Assembly (NCBI RefSeq): GCF_000276665.1
Contig: NW_004955438.1
Coordinates: 15,722,328 to 15,786,327, forward strand
Reading direction: 5' to 3'
Length of the DNA stretch: 64,000 nt
DNA from: Chinchilla lanigera
Lineage: Eukaryota > Chordata > Mammalia > Rodentia > Chinchillidae
Translations under genes and position numbers: made by a program
Notes under the pieces: model-generated
Told to the model about the DNA's origin: nothing
Databases searched by the model: none
The model's input: only the letters and a program-made list of their open reading frames with translations
In this document: one piece after another, positions 1 to 11,100 of the stretch
Layout: each line of letters begins with the position of its first letter
Numbering within the stretch: position 1 is the first letter of the stretch

Positions 1-1861
1 ATGTCAACAGATAGTAATTTGATAATTATCTCACAAGGCATCTTGGGAATTTGCAGTCCAGTTTAGAAGGGGAGTACTAAATATACCAGAGGTGACCACA
101 TATTTTATTATTTAAATTGTTCTGCATTTGAGATTAAAGAAGAGGTGGTCTTCATAATACATTCAAAACAATAAGGATAAACTAGACCAAGATCCTGAAT
201 ACTCTAAGACATATGATTATCCTATGTATGTAACTTGCTGTTAACCCAAGTGAATGTGATAGAGTACTTTGCACAATTCACAGGTGAGCGAGATGCCTTC
301 TGGATAAATAGTTAAGGATGAATGATTGGTAGCAGATACCATCTGAATGGGCATTAAAGTAATGAATTTTGACTGATAGAGATTTGAGACAAGTAGGGCG
401 TTTTGTGGAAAGCAGAAGTATTAAGAACAAAGAGAAAGAAGGGAGAAGAAATGGACAAGGCCTACTTTGATGTTACTAAGATTTCATTTTTCTACATGGT
501 ATGGTTTTAAGGGAATAAAAGAAAAAGAGGCTAGAGAAGTAGGTTGGGACCCAAGTGTGAAGAGCCTTGAAGACAAGAGGCTTCTTTAAAGATATTTGGA
601 CATCCATAGAAGACTTTAACATAGTGAATAGGATCAGAATTGTGTTTTAATAGAAAAGTGTAGAGAAGAGAGATCTCTTTGGTAATTACCTGTGTTTATG
701 GGCATGCAAAGAGCAAGTTGCAAGGACTTAAGGAATATAAACAGAGAGAACTTTTTTCTTAAAAGATTGTTAGAAAAGGAAGGAAAACATTTGATACTTG
801 AAGGGGAAAGAGAATGGATATCTAGGACTTTTAATATAAAATTTGGGCAAATGTATAGTCAGTGGGAAAGGGCCAGCAAACAGGGTTAGAAAAAAGAATG
901 TTAGTGGAGCCACATTCTGGAAGTGCAATCAAGTATAAAAGATAGAGAGGAAAAGAGAAGTAGTGCCCCTTTTCTTTGAGAGGAGAGAAAAGTTGAGGAA
1001 AAGACAAACCAGTGTGAAGGGAGTTTAACAGGTGACTTAAACCTTAAGAATAGTAAGTGCCAATGTTTTCCTCTGAGAGGGAGAAAGATAGAGATTGGGT
1101 TGCGGACATAGAAATAGTAATGCAGCAGCCCACATGAGGAAAGCAGTAAAAAGCAATCGCAGAATTGCCAGCTCCGTGACCTACTGAAGCTATCCAGCAC
1201 TGGTTTATAGTGGACACAGTTAGTAGCAGTTTGGGTTTTTTTTTTTTTTTTTTTTTTTCTGGAGTGCTTAGGGCTTCAGAGTGGATGAGAGATGGGCAGT
1301 GGGTTTATCCGGGATCCAGGGTTAGTGCTTTGATTGTGGAAGAAGGCCAGAGGAGAGGCTTTCCAAGTGATGAAGTGGCTGACTCTGAAATCTAGTCTAA
1401 GACTGATGCAAGTGAAACCAGAAGAACTGATGCTTGGGAGAAGATTATAGAAAATAAGACAAGGAGTCTTAGTCAGGAGCAGAAGGGGAAAGTTGAGTGT
1501 TCTCAGCTGTAGAGAGGTCAGGCCAGTGTCTCAGCCAACAGAGGAGAGATAAAGGGCACTGTGCATGAAGAGGTGAGGGATCTATGAGGGCAGAGCTTGA
1601 TACACTAAGATGTTGGGAGAGACTGGTGAGAAGGAAGACTGAACAAGGTGCCTACTTCATCCAGAAAAGGAGAGAGGGCCCTAGAAATGGATGTCATGGG
1701 TTTCAAAAGGAAGAGGTTGGTGAAAGAAGCCTGAAGAAAGTATTGGAAAATAAAGATCGTTATGAGTGAGTGAAGACTGAAGAGGAGACTCACTGAAGGG
1801 TGAAGGGGAAGCCACATTATCAGGAAAATGTCACGCATCAGCCACAATGAGGAAGGGAAGT

Positions 1862-2285
1862 TGTATGCATTCCCCCAGAGCTGCCACGCACTAAGACAGT
1901 TAAAACAAAAGATGTTTATTCTCTCACAGTTCTGAAGGCCAGAAGTCTGAAATCAAGGTTTCAGCAGGGCCACAATCCCTTTGAAGACTTCAGGGGAAAA
2001 GTTCTTTGCCTCGCTACAGTTTCTGGTGGTCCCTGGCAGTCATTGGCATTCTTTGGCTTGTCGTTTCATCCCTCCAACCTCTGCCTCCATTGTCAAATGG
2101 GTATCTTTCCTGTGTGTTTTCTCTTTTTATAAGGGCAACTCATAATTAGATTTAGGGCTTGCTCTAAGCCAGCATGAACTCATCTTAACTAATTGTATCT
2201 ATGGATACTTTATTTCCAAGTAAAGTCACATTCTGAGGTCCCAGATAGACCTGAATTTTGGGGAGACACCATTTAACCCATTACA
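1862..2285 (+). mobile_element. MaLR-type solo LTR (MLT1A-like)
   Basis: The segment follows the MLT1-type LTR consensus as I remember it: a lead-in near GAGCTGCCACGCAC, then TTTATTCTCTCACAGTTCTG, a middle block reading CTTGCTCTAAGCCAGCATGA, and a tail with TTTTGGGGAGACACCATTTA followed by ACCCATTACA. It is about 424 bases long, close to full length for this class, and clearly diverged. No internal retroviral sequence is attached, so it is a solo LTR. The subfamily name is inference. Confidence 0.75.
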
Positions 2286-2944
2286 GAAGCATCCTATAGG
2301 AAATGTGTGGAAGCTACAGAAGTTTTCCATAGTAAACTGGGGATTCTAGGTGTGCAGTAGAAAGAAGGAGCTGATGGAAGATAAATAAGGCTGGCCTGGG
2401 AGTGGGGAAGAGTAGGGATGACCTGAAAGTTCACAGTGAGGATCAGACAAGCTACACACTTAGGCAAAATCAGTGGAAACAGTCAGGAGTTTGGTTGCTG
2501 CTCCATTAATACTAGGCAATTATAAATGGGCAAACTTTTGTTGCTAAAATAGCCCCTACCAAAAATATACTCAGGTCAAGTGGATTACTGTGCCGTGGAC
2601 CTCCAGTTCAACTTTGAGGGGTACATAGTGAGGTTTTTTCCTCAAAGCCCATCACAACACAAAAAATCCATCGGATCTCATAAAGAGATCCGAGGAAAGG
2701 ATGTTCTTCCTCTTTTCCAGCCACAGTGCCTTAGAGAACTGGGAAGGCCAAAGAGACAGGCCCAATCCAGGATTTTGTCACTGAGATGGTTTTCTATGGG
2801 AACCGTATATAATTTGCTTCCTTCTACTGAACTGAAAGTTCCATAAAGGAACAGATTGTATGTCCTTTTTCCTTTGCCTTCTTTGTAGGGCCTATTGTGT
2901 GCTCTGGAAAGATCATCATCCTTATCCTCACGATGATGATAGTA

Positions 2945-3125
2945 GCTCAAGGTCTTTGAATACCTACTGTGTGCTAAGCACCTTGCACCATCTCATTAAA
3001 GAGTTTGCTTTGGGAGGAAATGAAATTCAGAGGAGTTGAGAAATTTACACATGCATATACAGTTAATTAATGACAGGGTTGGGATTAGATCCATATTTGT
3101 CCAGCTTTCATTGCCAGAGTAAGCA
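2945..3125 (-). repeat. MIR fragment
   Basis: Read on the + strand it shows the reverse-complement MIR pattern: TACCTACTGTGTGCTAAGCA, a block resembling the 'gaggaaactgag' region, and a tail near GGGTTGGGATTAGATCC. Divergence is high, as expected of an ancient mammalian SINE. Confidence 0.55.
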
Positions 3126-4421
3126 TATGGTGTTTGAAAATTTCTCCTTTTCATTCTCTAGCTCTGATATCTTCTGACTAGCAAGAAAATCTAGTGACTT
3201 GAACCTCTGCAAAATGGAGATACACTGTCATTATGACAGTGTATTAAAAGCTTTTTAAAGTCACAAATAATTTTGACTCTAACATTAACTTTGGAGCCAC
3301 ATAAGAAACCAAACCAAACAGCAATGAAAATAAACAAAGGGCATGCTTTAAATGACTGAATAAAAAATTTTGCAGCCAACATATTGTATTATATTCAGAA
3401 TTATTATGGTAGTACTTGATAGTGAATTAGCTTAAACTTGCTAAGGTGCAAGATACCGCCGGAGGACTCTCTTCTGTCTGCTTCTGTCTCTCTTTCTATT
3501 GCTCTCTGTCTCTCTCTCTCTCTGGCTCCTCCCCCATGTGCATGTGCCCTCCCCCTTTTCTCCCATCTCCATCTTTCCCATCATTTAGCCCCGGTCTGTC
3601 GTGCCTTGTTACACAGAACTAAGTTTTGGCTTCTTGTTTAAGAGTTGTTAAATTAAAAAAAAAAAAAAAAAAAGTGGGCTTCTCCCCAGGCAGGCTGACC
3701 CTGAGAGGTGGGAGAAAGGATCTCTGGTAGCCCTTGACTGATATTCCTCTTTGTTCCTCAGATTTCAGAAGGAGGGAGAGCCTCTTTCCCCCAGGGTCCA
3801 TGTTGTTCTCTGAAAAAAAACTTCAGACATTCTCATGCTTGTACTGTATGCCATTCATCGACTAATCACTCTGTTGAGGGTATTGAAGTACTTTGCCTCA
3901 CCTGTGTATTGTGTTTGCCTGTGTGATAGGTAAGGTGGGGAGCTTGACTGACAATCCTGCCAGGTTTTGGAGAGGCTGTTACTAATAGAAAGAGTTGTCC
4001 TTTGCCATAAAAAGGGCTGCTGGGCAGGCAAAACCAACAAAACTTTCCAGATGGTTACTATAAGAAAAATTTTAAAATTACTTATAACCTCCATATAACT
4101 AATGTTAATTTCTTGTATTATTTAACAGTCATTGTTCATTTATATGTTGAAATTTATACTATGCAATTTTTAATCTCTATGTTCAAATGTAGTATTTAAT
4201 GTTTTCTACATTTTTACATAAAAGTCAGTCTTTTAAAAAATGTACTGAACAGAGCATAGGAAATATTTGTTAGAAGATTATATTCTTGTGTATAAATGTA
4301 ATTTTACCAAATCATCCCTACCAGCTGCCTATTAACTCCATTTACCATAAATTAAGACAATAGAATTATTTTTCAGTAAAGGTTACAATAACTATAGATC
4401 CTTTGCTTCTTGATTCCCCAG

Positions 4422-4579
4422 CCTGTGGAGAGTCGTCAAGTCTGAGTTCTCCCAGCTGTCTTCATTAGCGGTCCCTCTCCTTCTCCATGCTCTGTCACTT
4501 CCTCATGGTGCTGACATCTTCTGGACAATCATAAATGGCAATTTCAACAGCAAAGACTGGAAGATGAGGTTTGAAGCAG
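4422..4579 (+). CDS. UNC79: UNC79 in-window exon 1 (158 nt)
   Basis: Acceptor TTGATTCCCCAG and donor GCAG|GTACTT bound this exon. The first base completes a codon from an exon outside the window (phase-2 intron); 52 codons follow and one G is left over (phase 1). The peptide runs LWRVVKSEFSQLSSLAVPLL to KDWKMRFEA. Its alternating hydrophobic pattern (LAVPLLLHAL) suits an alpha-helical repeat. The leftover G joins the TG of the next exon to make Val. Confidence 0.95.
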
Positions 4580-7500
4580 GTACTTCTGTATTAGTTTAAG
4601 AATTCTCTGTTCATAAGGTAAAGCAGATGTCTTAATTTTGACATCCATTTTTGTCCTTTTTTTCGCTTTTTTAAAGGGCTTTCTGCTTTCTGGTGTTCTT
4701 TGCTGGTTCCACTGGGTAGAACGTCCTTGCTAACAGTATTTTGCAGAGTAGTCCTTAGATGTGATGATCCTCCATGTTTATCTAGGTATAATTATGCCTC
4801 TTACTCAGGTTATAGTAATAGCACCTTTGCTTGGTTCCAACCTGTGTCCTAGCTTGGACTGCAAATAACCTACTAGGTTACTTGTATCTGTTACTGGGAT
4901 ACTTGTTAAAATGCAAATTATTGGGTTTCATCTTAGACCAATAGAATCAGAATCTTAGTAGAGAATGGTGAGGACAGAAATCCAGGCTTTTAAACAAGTT
5001 TTCCAGGCAATTCAGTGACATGTGAAAAGACTTGTGGTATACACTTGTCACATCAGTGCCATCAGGGACCAAGTCTTGTGCAGTGATGAATATATGCACA
5101 GAATGGCAAATTCTCAGAATAAGGCAATGAAAAAGGAACTTGGGTGTGTCCCTTTAGCCTCACATCTGTTAACTCACTGTCACCCCAGTCTTCAGGGTCA
5201 GTAGGCCAGAGTGTAGCTCTTCAGAACAGTTCCATGTATTTTCGTGTCTTAAAAGTTTGGTACAGAAATGGAAGTTTCACCTAGTGAGTTAACTATTACA
5301 CCTTATAATTTAATTACCTAATATCTGACCACTTCAAAAGAAGCTTGCTTTTGGATGCTCATATGAATCTCAGGGGCTAGTTTATTTATATGATAGTACA
5401 TGATGTTTTAGGGAATTAGATATAGTAGTACAGTATAATTTTCTAGCAAAAATCTACATGGTGTTTGCAACAATTTTAGGGAATGTAGTATTTAAAAGCA
5501 AATAAAGCAGGCAAATATTTAACTATGCTCTTTTGTTCCAGTTAAGGGTTAGATTGTTGCTACATTGATCTTCTGAATCATAGCTCTGATTATGTTAACA
5601 GGTTTTCAGTTCCTAGAGAATAAAATTCCGATCCCTTATCTGACATGCAAAGCCTCCCATAGTCTATCTGGGTATGTTTACGCAGTTCCCACACTTCTTT
5701 CTATACCTTCCATTGCTATTTCTCTGTTGCTTTCTGCTTCCCTTCATCCATGCCTTTACTATCTGTGATCGCCATCTGAAATCCTCTTTCCTTCAAGGTC
5801 CTGTTCCAATGGCATCTCCATTTGATCTTCCTTCAAATACTACCATTGAATTCCATCTTCAAGGTCCCTTGGTGGAATGTGGTTTCTTTATTCCTTGATC
5901 TCCCAGAGCATTTTATTTATACTTCAGTAGAGGCATTTATAGCTTTTTATATTATGTTGTAGCTATAGTTGTCTCTTTTAGTCAACTTGACTTTGAAGTC
6001 AAGAATTGTGAATAACTCATCTTTCATCTCACCATTTACTTTCATCTCCTCCCACCAAGTATCAAAGATAGTTTCCTAGTTATGTGTGTGTATACTTACT
6101 ATATATCTTTTGATAAGCAAATCTGTCTATTTACTGAATAAATACCATATGTGGTAGGCACTTTGGGAGCAATAAAGAGAAGGATGAGAGAAGATTGCTA
6201 TTCTCAAAGCCCCCAAATGTAATTGCTGAGAGCAAATATAAACATACAAGAAGCTGACAAACGATAGAAGTTATAACTATAATTTAAGACCACCAAAAGA
6301 CAACTGTCATATAACTATAGATGAGCACATAAATACTGTATGTAAATCAATAATTTGTCAATAAGTGGTGTTTCTATAGGCAATCATGGAATGGAAAGAT
6401 CAGAATGGACTTTACAGAGCAGATAGACATTCAGTAGCAAATTCTTAAAACATGATAAAATGTCCAAAAGCAGAAAAGAATGAAAGAATATCCTGGCTGC
6501 TGGAACATCTTAATTCTTTTTTTTTTTTTTTTTTTTTTTTTGGCACTGGGAATCAAACTGAGAACCTTGAACTTGCTAGACAGGAAACTGTGCCACTGAG
6601 CTATATCCCCAGCTCTGGAATATTTTAATTCACATGGAACTATATTGCTTTTTTAGCTACGTTAAGTAAGGCCATGCTTTAAGAGTGACTGGAATAATTT
6701 AGTGTAGGTTTACAGAATAAGTAGAAATTTATCAAGCAAAAATACATATATTAGAAGAAATATTAGATGGCTTCTGCAGTCTCAGGAAGTATCTGTTTCA
6801 TCTGTCATTTTATAACATGACCTACTGAGAATAGAGTAGGGGCCCAGAAACTAGAGCCAGGCCTGGTGTGCACTCCTTCCCTGGTGGTCTGCAGAGCTTC
6901 TATGGACTGGTCACAGAAATGAGCAGAGCAGTATTTTGAGCAGTTTAAAATGTAGCTGAAAGCTATACAAAAATACTTTGCAAAAGCCTAAAAGACAATT
7001 GTCAAGGTCGCCTGACAGGAAACTACCACACTGAATGGAAACAGTCTTGCTGCATAGATAAAATTGAACACTGGAGAGAGTGGCAGGAGAACTTCCCTTT
7101 GGTGTTTAAAATTGCCATGTCGGGACCTTGGGTTAACTTTTCCTGTGGGTTCTGTTTTCATACTATCTAAATAAATGTCAATATATACATACATGCATTT
7201 TGTCCTCTATATTTTACATTGCAGTGGAAAAAGTGGCTGTAATTTGTAGATTTCTGGATATTCACTCAGTGACCAAAAACCACCTCCTGAAGTACTCCCT
7301 GGCACATGCCTTCTGCTGCTTTCTGACAGCTGTGGAAGATGTCAACCCAGCAGTGGCTACTAGGGCAGGCCTCCTGCTCGACACCATAAAGAGGCCAGCA
7401 TTGCAGGTGACATGTGATGAATGTTATTTGCTTTGCAGATGTCCTTGTCAGCATCACTGAAACAATAAATTTTCAAATTTCTTATCTTTTAGCTTGGCTG

Positions 7501-8082
7501 TAATACACTACCACAGACACAACAGCTAATAAAATAATAGAAACTTATTTGCCATAGTTCTGGAGGGTAAGAAGGCCAAAATCAAGGTGTGGGCAGATTC
7601 AGTGTCTGATGAAGACTCACTTTCTGGTTCAGAGGTAGTGCCTTTCCCTGTGTCTGAGACCTTTTCTTTTTAATAAAGACCCCAACTGCATTCAGAAGGA
7701 CTCTGCCCACAAGACCTAATCATCTCTTAAGGGCCTCAGTTTCTAATAGTATACATCAAGGGGTAAGATTTCAACATGAATTTTTTTTGAGGGGATACAA
7801 GCATTTAGAACACAACATCATGTAAATACATTATATTGATGATAACAGTGGAAATTTGTGTGTGTATGTATGTTCACATGCCTGTTACTAAGTTATCATA
7901 AAAATGAAACACAGAAAGACCTTCTTTGCCAGAAGCTTTCCCTATGTAGTAGAAAATTTTAAATTGGAAAAGGAATCCTAGACCTATACTTTCATAAAAG
8001 ATCCCTTTATTGGTACTTTCATTTTAGTCTTTGTCCATATGTTCATATTACTTTTGGACAGATGAAATTATTATATAACTTG

Positions 8083-8118
<36 letters not shown>

Positions 8119-11100
8119 TTATGACACATTTTTAAAATAGGGTGACAGCCCCTGTCATTAAAGGCTGGATGATAAGAAAAATTAGATGAACTACAGTATA
8201 ATCAAAGTAAAACATGAAAAGGTAATATGCTGCCAAAATGAAATGTCACACTTTAAAGCCAGAGACATGAACTGTGAGACCTGGATATATTTATCTTTTG
8301 TGTGGTTTTACTTACAAGTGATAAACGGGATCTCGGGGAGAGAGAATGAGACTTACCAAAGTGAGTTAGTGAGAGAACCAAGAGTAGAACCTCTACTGTT
8401 TTTTCTACTTTGCTACCAATTTATTTTGCTCTCTTATTAAAACTAATAATAATGGCAAGAGCTAATATTTGCCAAATAGATATTATGTTGCCAGAGAAAT
8501 GTATTAAAAGAGTACTGTCATGTGTTATCTTATTCAATCCATACAATAACCTTTTTATGTTCGCATATTACAGGTAGAGAAGCTGAAGGTTAGAAAGGTA
8601 AAGTAATGTTTTAAGAGTCATAGCTAGTAAGCAGAACAAATTCAGGTCTGATTTATAATAAAGTCCATGTTTTTAACTCTGTGTGTGTGTGTGTGTGTGT
8701 GTTCACACTGGTTTCCAAGTACTGGGGTTCTTCCTATATTTTAATACCTATAAGCATAGACAAACTGTTCAGGATCTGATAAAGTGGGAGGCTGTGCTGC
8801 CTGTGGCATACCTTGACTTATAAAACCCCTATTTATCTTCTAGACAGTCCTCTCTGTTGTCCTATCTGGCATAGTATGTCCTAACCCTGCTCAGGGTCTG
8901 GAATATGGGAGGCATTCATTAGATGATAGATGAATAAATGAGATGCCTAAGTGAATTATAGTTTTTTAATTTCAGTGAGTTAAAAAGAGAGGGAACGGAT
9001 TAGAGAAATGGATGCTCCATCTACCCCAACTTTCATTTTTTAACAGTCTCTGTTCCACTCACATTTCAAGAAGACAAGATGACTTTATTTTCTTTTAGAA
9101 TTATGTTATTTAAGATTGAAATGGAATTTAAAGCCCATATTCTTAAATATTCTAAAACATAGCTTTAAAAGAATGCTTCTCTTACTGGAAACTATAGACA
9201 TTAAAAAAGATAATCTGGTTTTGGTATATTTGGGTTAAGTGCTTATTTAATGCACTAAAAATCAATAAGATAAAATTTCAAAAGATAGTCTACAATTAGA
9301 AATTTTTCTGAATTTTTCCTAGAAAACTTTACACCAAAAATATTTCAGTTGGATCATTTTACTTATATGTATGGATGGAAGAGGTTGCTTTGTTTCATGG
9401 ACTGACTATGGTATATTGTCTTTAAATATCTTAGATATTTACGCCTGATTTTCTTTCTTTTCTCTCTTTCCCAGGGTCTGTGTCTGTGTCTTGACTTTCA
9501 GTTTGATACTGTGGTTAAAGACAGACCCACAATATTGAGCAAGCTTTTACTGCTGCATTTTCTTAAGCAAGATATTCCTGCTTTGAGCTGGGAGTTCTTT
9601 GTCAATAGATTTGAAACGCTTTCTTTGGAAGCTCAGCTACATTTGGACTGTAACAAAGAATTTCCTTTTCCTACAAGTAAGTAGAACAAAGACTTTGTTG
9701 TAAGCAGCCATGGTTCCTGTTGTTCTTGTGAGGTAAGCAGAAGACACTTGGCATGTAATTTCTCATATGGAGGATGATGCCTTTCTTGATTTCATGTACT
9801 CAATTCATCAAATTTCTATTGAACATCTTTTACACTAATCCATGGATTTTAGTGTATTCTGATACTCCAAAATCCTAATTCTTCTTACTTCCTTGAAGGC
9901 CTATAATAATCATTTGTGACTATAGAATCCTTAAATATTATTCAATCATTATGTTTCTAATGTTTGGGAGCAATTTTGTGAGATATATTTTGCAACCTGT
10001 ATACCCTTGTATGTTTGTTAATCATTTGATTATATTTCTAAATGGATGGGAAAAAGATTATAAAATTAGAAAATTTAATTTTGTGCTCTAAACATAAAAA
10101 TGATAGAGTGTAGTGGTAGAGTACAGTCATGATTTTCTTTAGGTAAGACTCATTATAGAAAGAGATGGATAACTCACACATCAGTACAAGATGTCTTTTT
10201 ATACTGAAACTGTATACAGATGGATTATTTCAAACTAGCTTTGTGACATAGCCAGGAAAGGAAAATGACAGCCTTTTTAATTTCTTTGCAAAAGCTATCA
10301 CTGCTGTGAGGACCAATGTTGCTAACCTGAGTGATGCTGCGCTGTGGAAGATCAAGAGGGCTCGCTTTGCAAGGAACCGCCAGAAGAGTGTGCGGTCTCT
10401 GAGAGACAGTGTGAAAGGGCCCGCGGAATCCAAGAGGGCACTCTCCCTCCCTGAGACCCTTACCTCCAAAATTCGTTGAGTATCTTCTTCCATTAAATTT
10501 GTTTAATGTCTTTCTGAGGCTGACTTGTCTTGTTGAATGTTCACAGAGAATAGCAGATTTAGCAAACTGAGCTTGTTCAACAAGCTTGGCTTTCAGATTG
10601 CCTAAAAAATCATCCTGGGGTGTAAGTGTCATAAAGGGCTCTTTCTAGTTGGAGGATATAGCAAAGCCTTGATCCAACAATAGATTCTTTTGAAATGTAG
10701 AAGGCAGCATATCCACTGATGATTGGCATGACACTTAGAAGAAGCATTTGCCCCTCAGTTTTAGAATCTGAATGTTTGCACACCAGCCTTGCTAACTAAG
10801 TACTTTCTGAATGCAAACTAAGTACTTTCTGAATAACTAGACCTGTGTGGCTGAGAGATAGCACTGAAATATAGAAGGCATTTTCTTTTCTAGAAGCAGC
10901 AGTATAAACTCCCAGAGAAACCAGTAATGGTTGTTTTTGAAAAATAAAAATTAGGTTGAGAAGTTGGATTTCTACCCAACTTCACTAGATAATTTATAAA
11001 TAAAATAAGCTTTATTATTGATTAAAAGGAAATTTCACATATATTTATTTTATAAAAGTTTTACTTTTTGTTGTACTTTTAAAGAGAATAAAATTTTCCT

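Larger units (their letters stand above)
1..4421. other. Intronic sequence upstream of the first visible exon
   Basis: No UNC79 exon was found here, although the protein must continue upstream because exon 1 begins inside a codon. Contents recognised: a purine-rich unassigned stretch (about 400-1850), a poly-T run (1236-1258), a MaLR-type LTR (1862-2285), a MIR fragment (2945-3125), a TC-rich low-complexity stretch (about 3475-3560) and a poly-A run (3655-3673). The remainder is ordinary AT-rich intron. Confidence 0.75.
4580..7224 (+). other. Intron between exons 1 and 2
   Basis: Phase-1 intron of 2.6 kb. It contains a MER5-like fragment (4895-5020), L2-like sequence in both orientations (5610-6110 and 6117-6250) and one ID SINE on the minus strand (6517-6615). 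I saw no exon-like segment in the remaining sequence. Confidence 0.7.
7407..9474 (+). other. Intron between exons 2 and 3
   Basis: Phase-0 intron of 2.1 kb. It holds a MaLR-like LTR (7490-7818), two TG microsatellites (8082-8116 and 8680-8702) and an antisense MIR (8447-8679). Nothing else recognised. Confidence 0.7.

Noticed and set aside
10225..10632. A 135-codon open frame on the minus strand across exon 4
   Set aside because: It is the antisense shadow of a real UNC79 exon with matching splice sites; the minus-strand protein has no recognisable domain.
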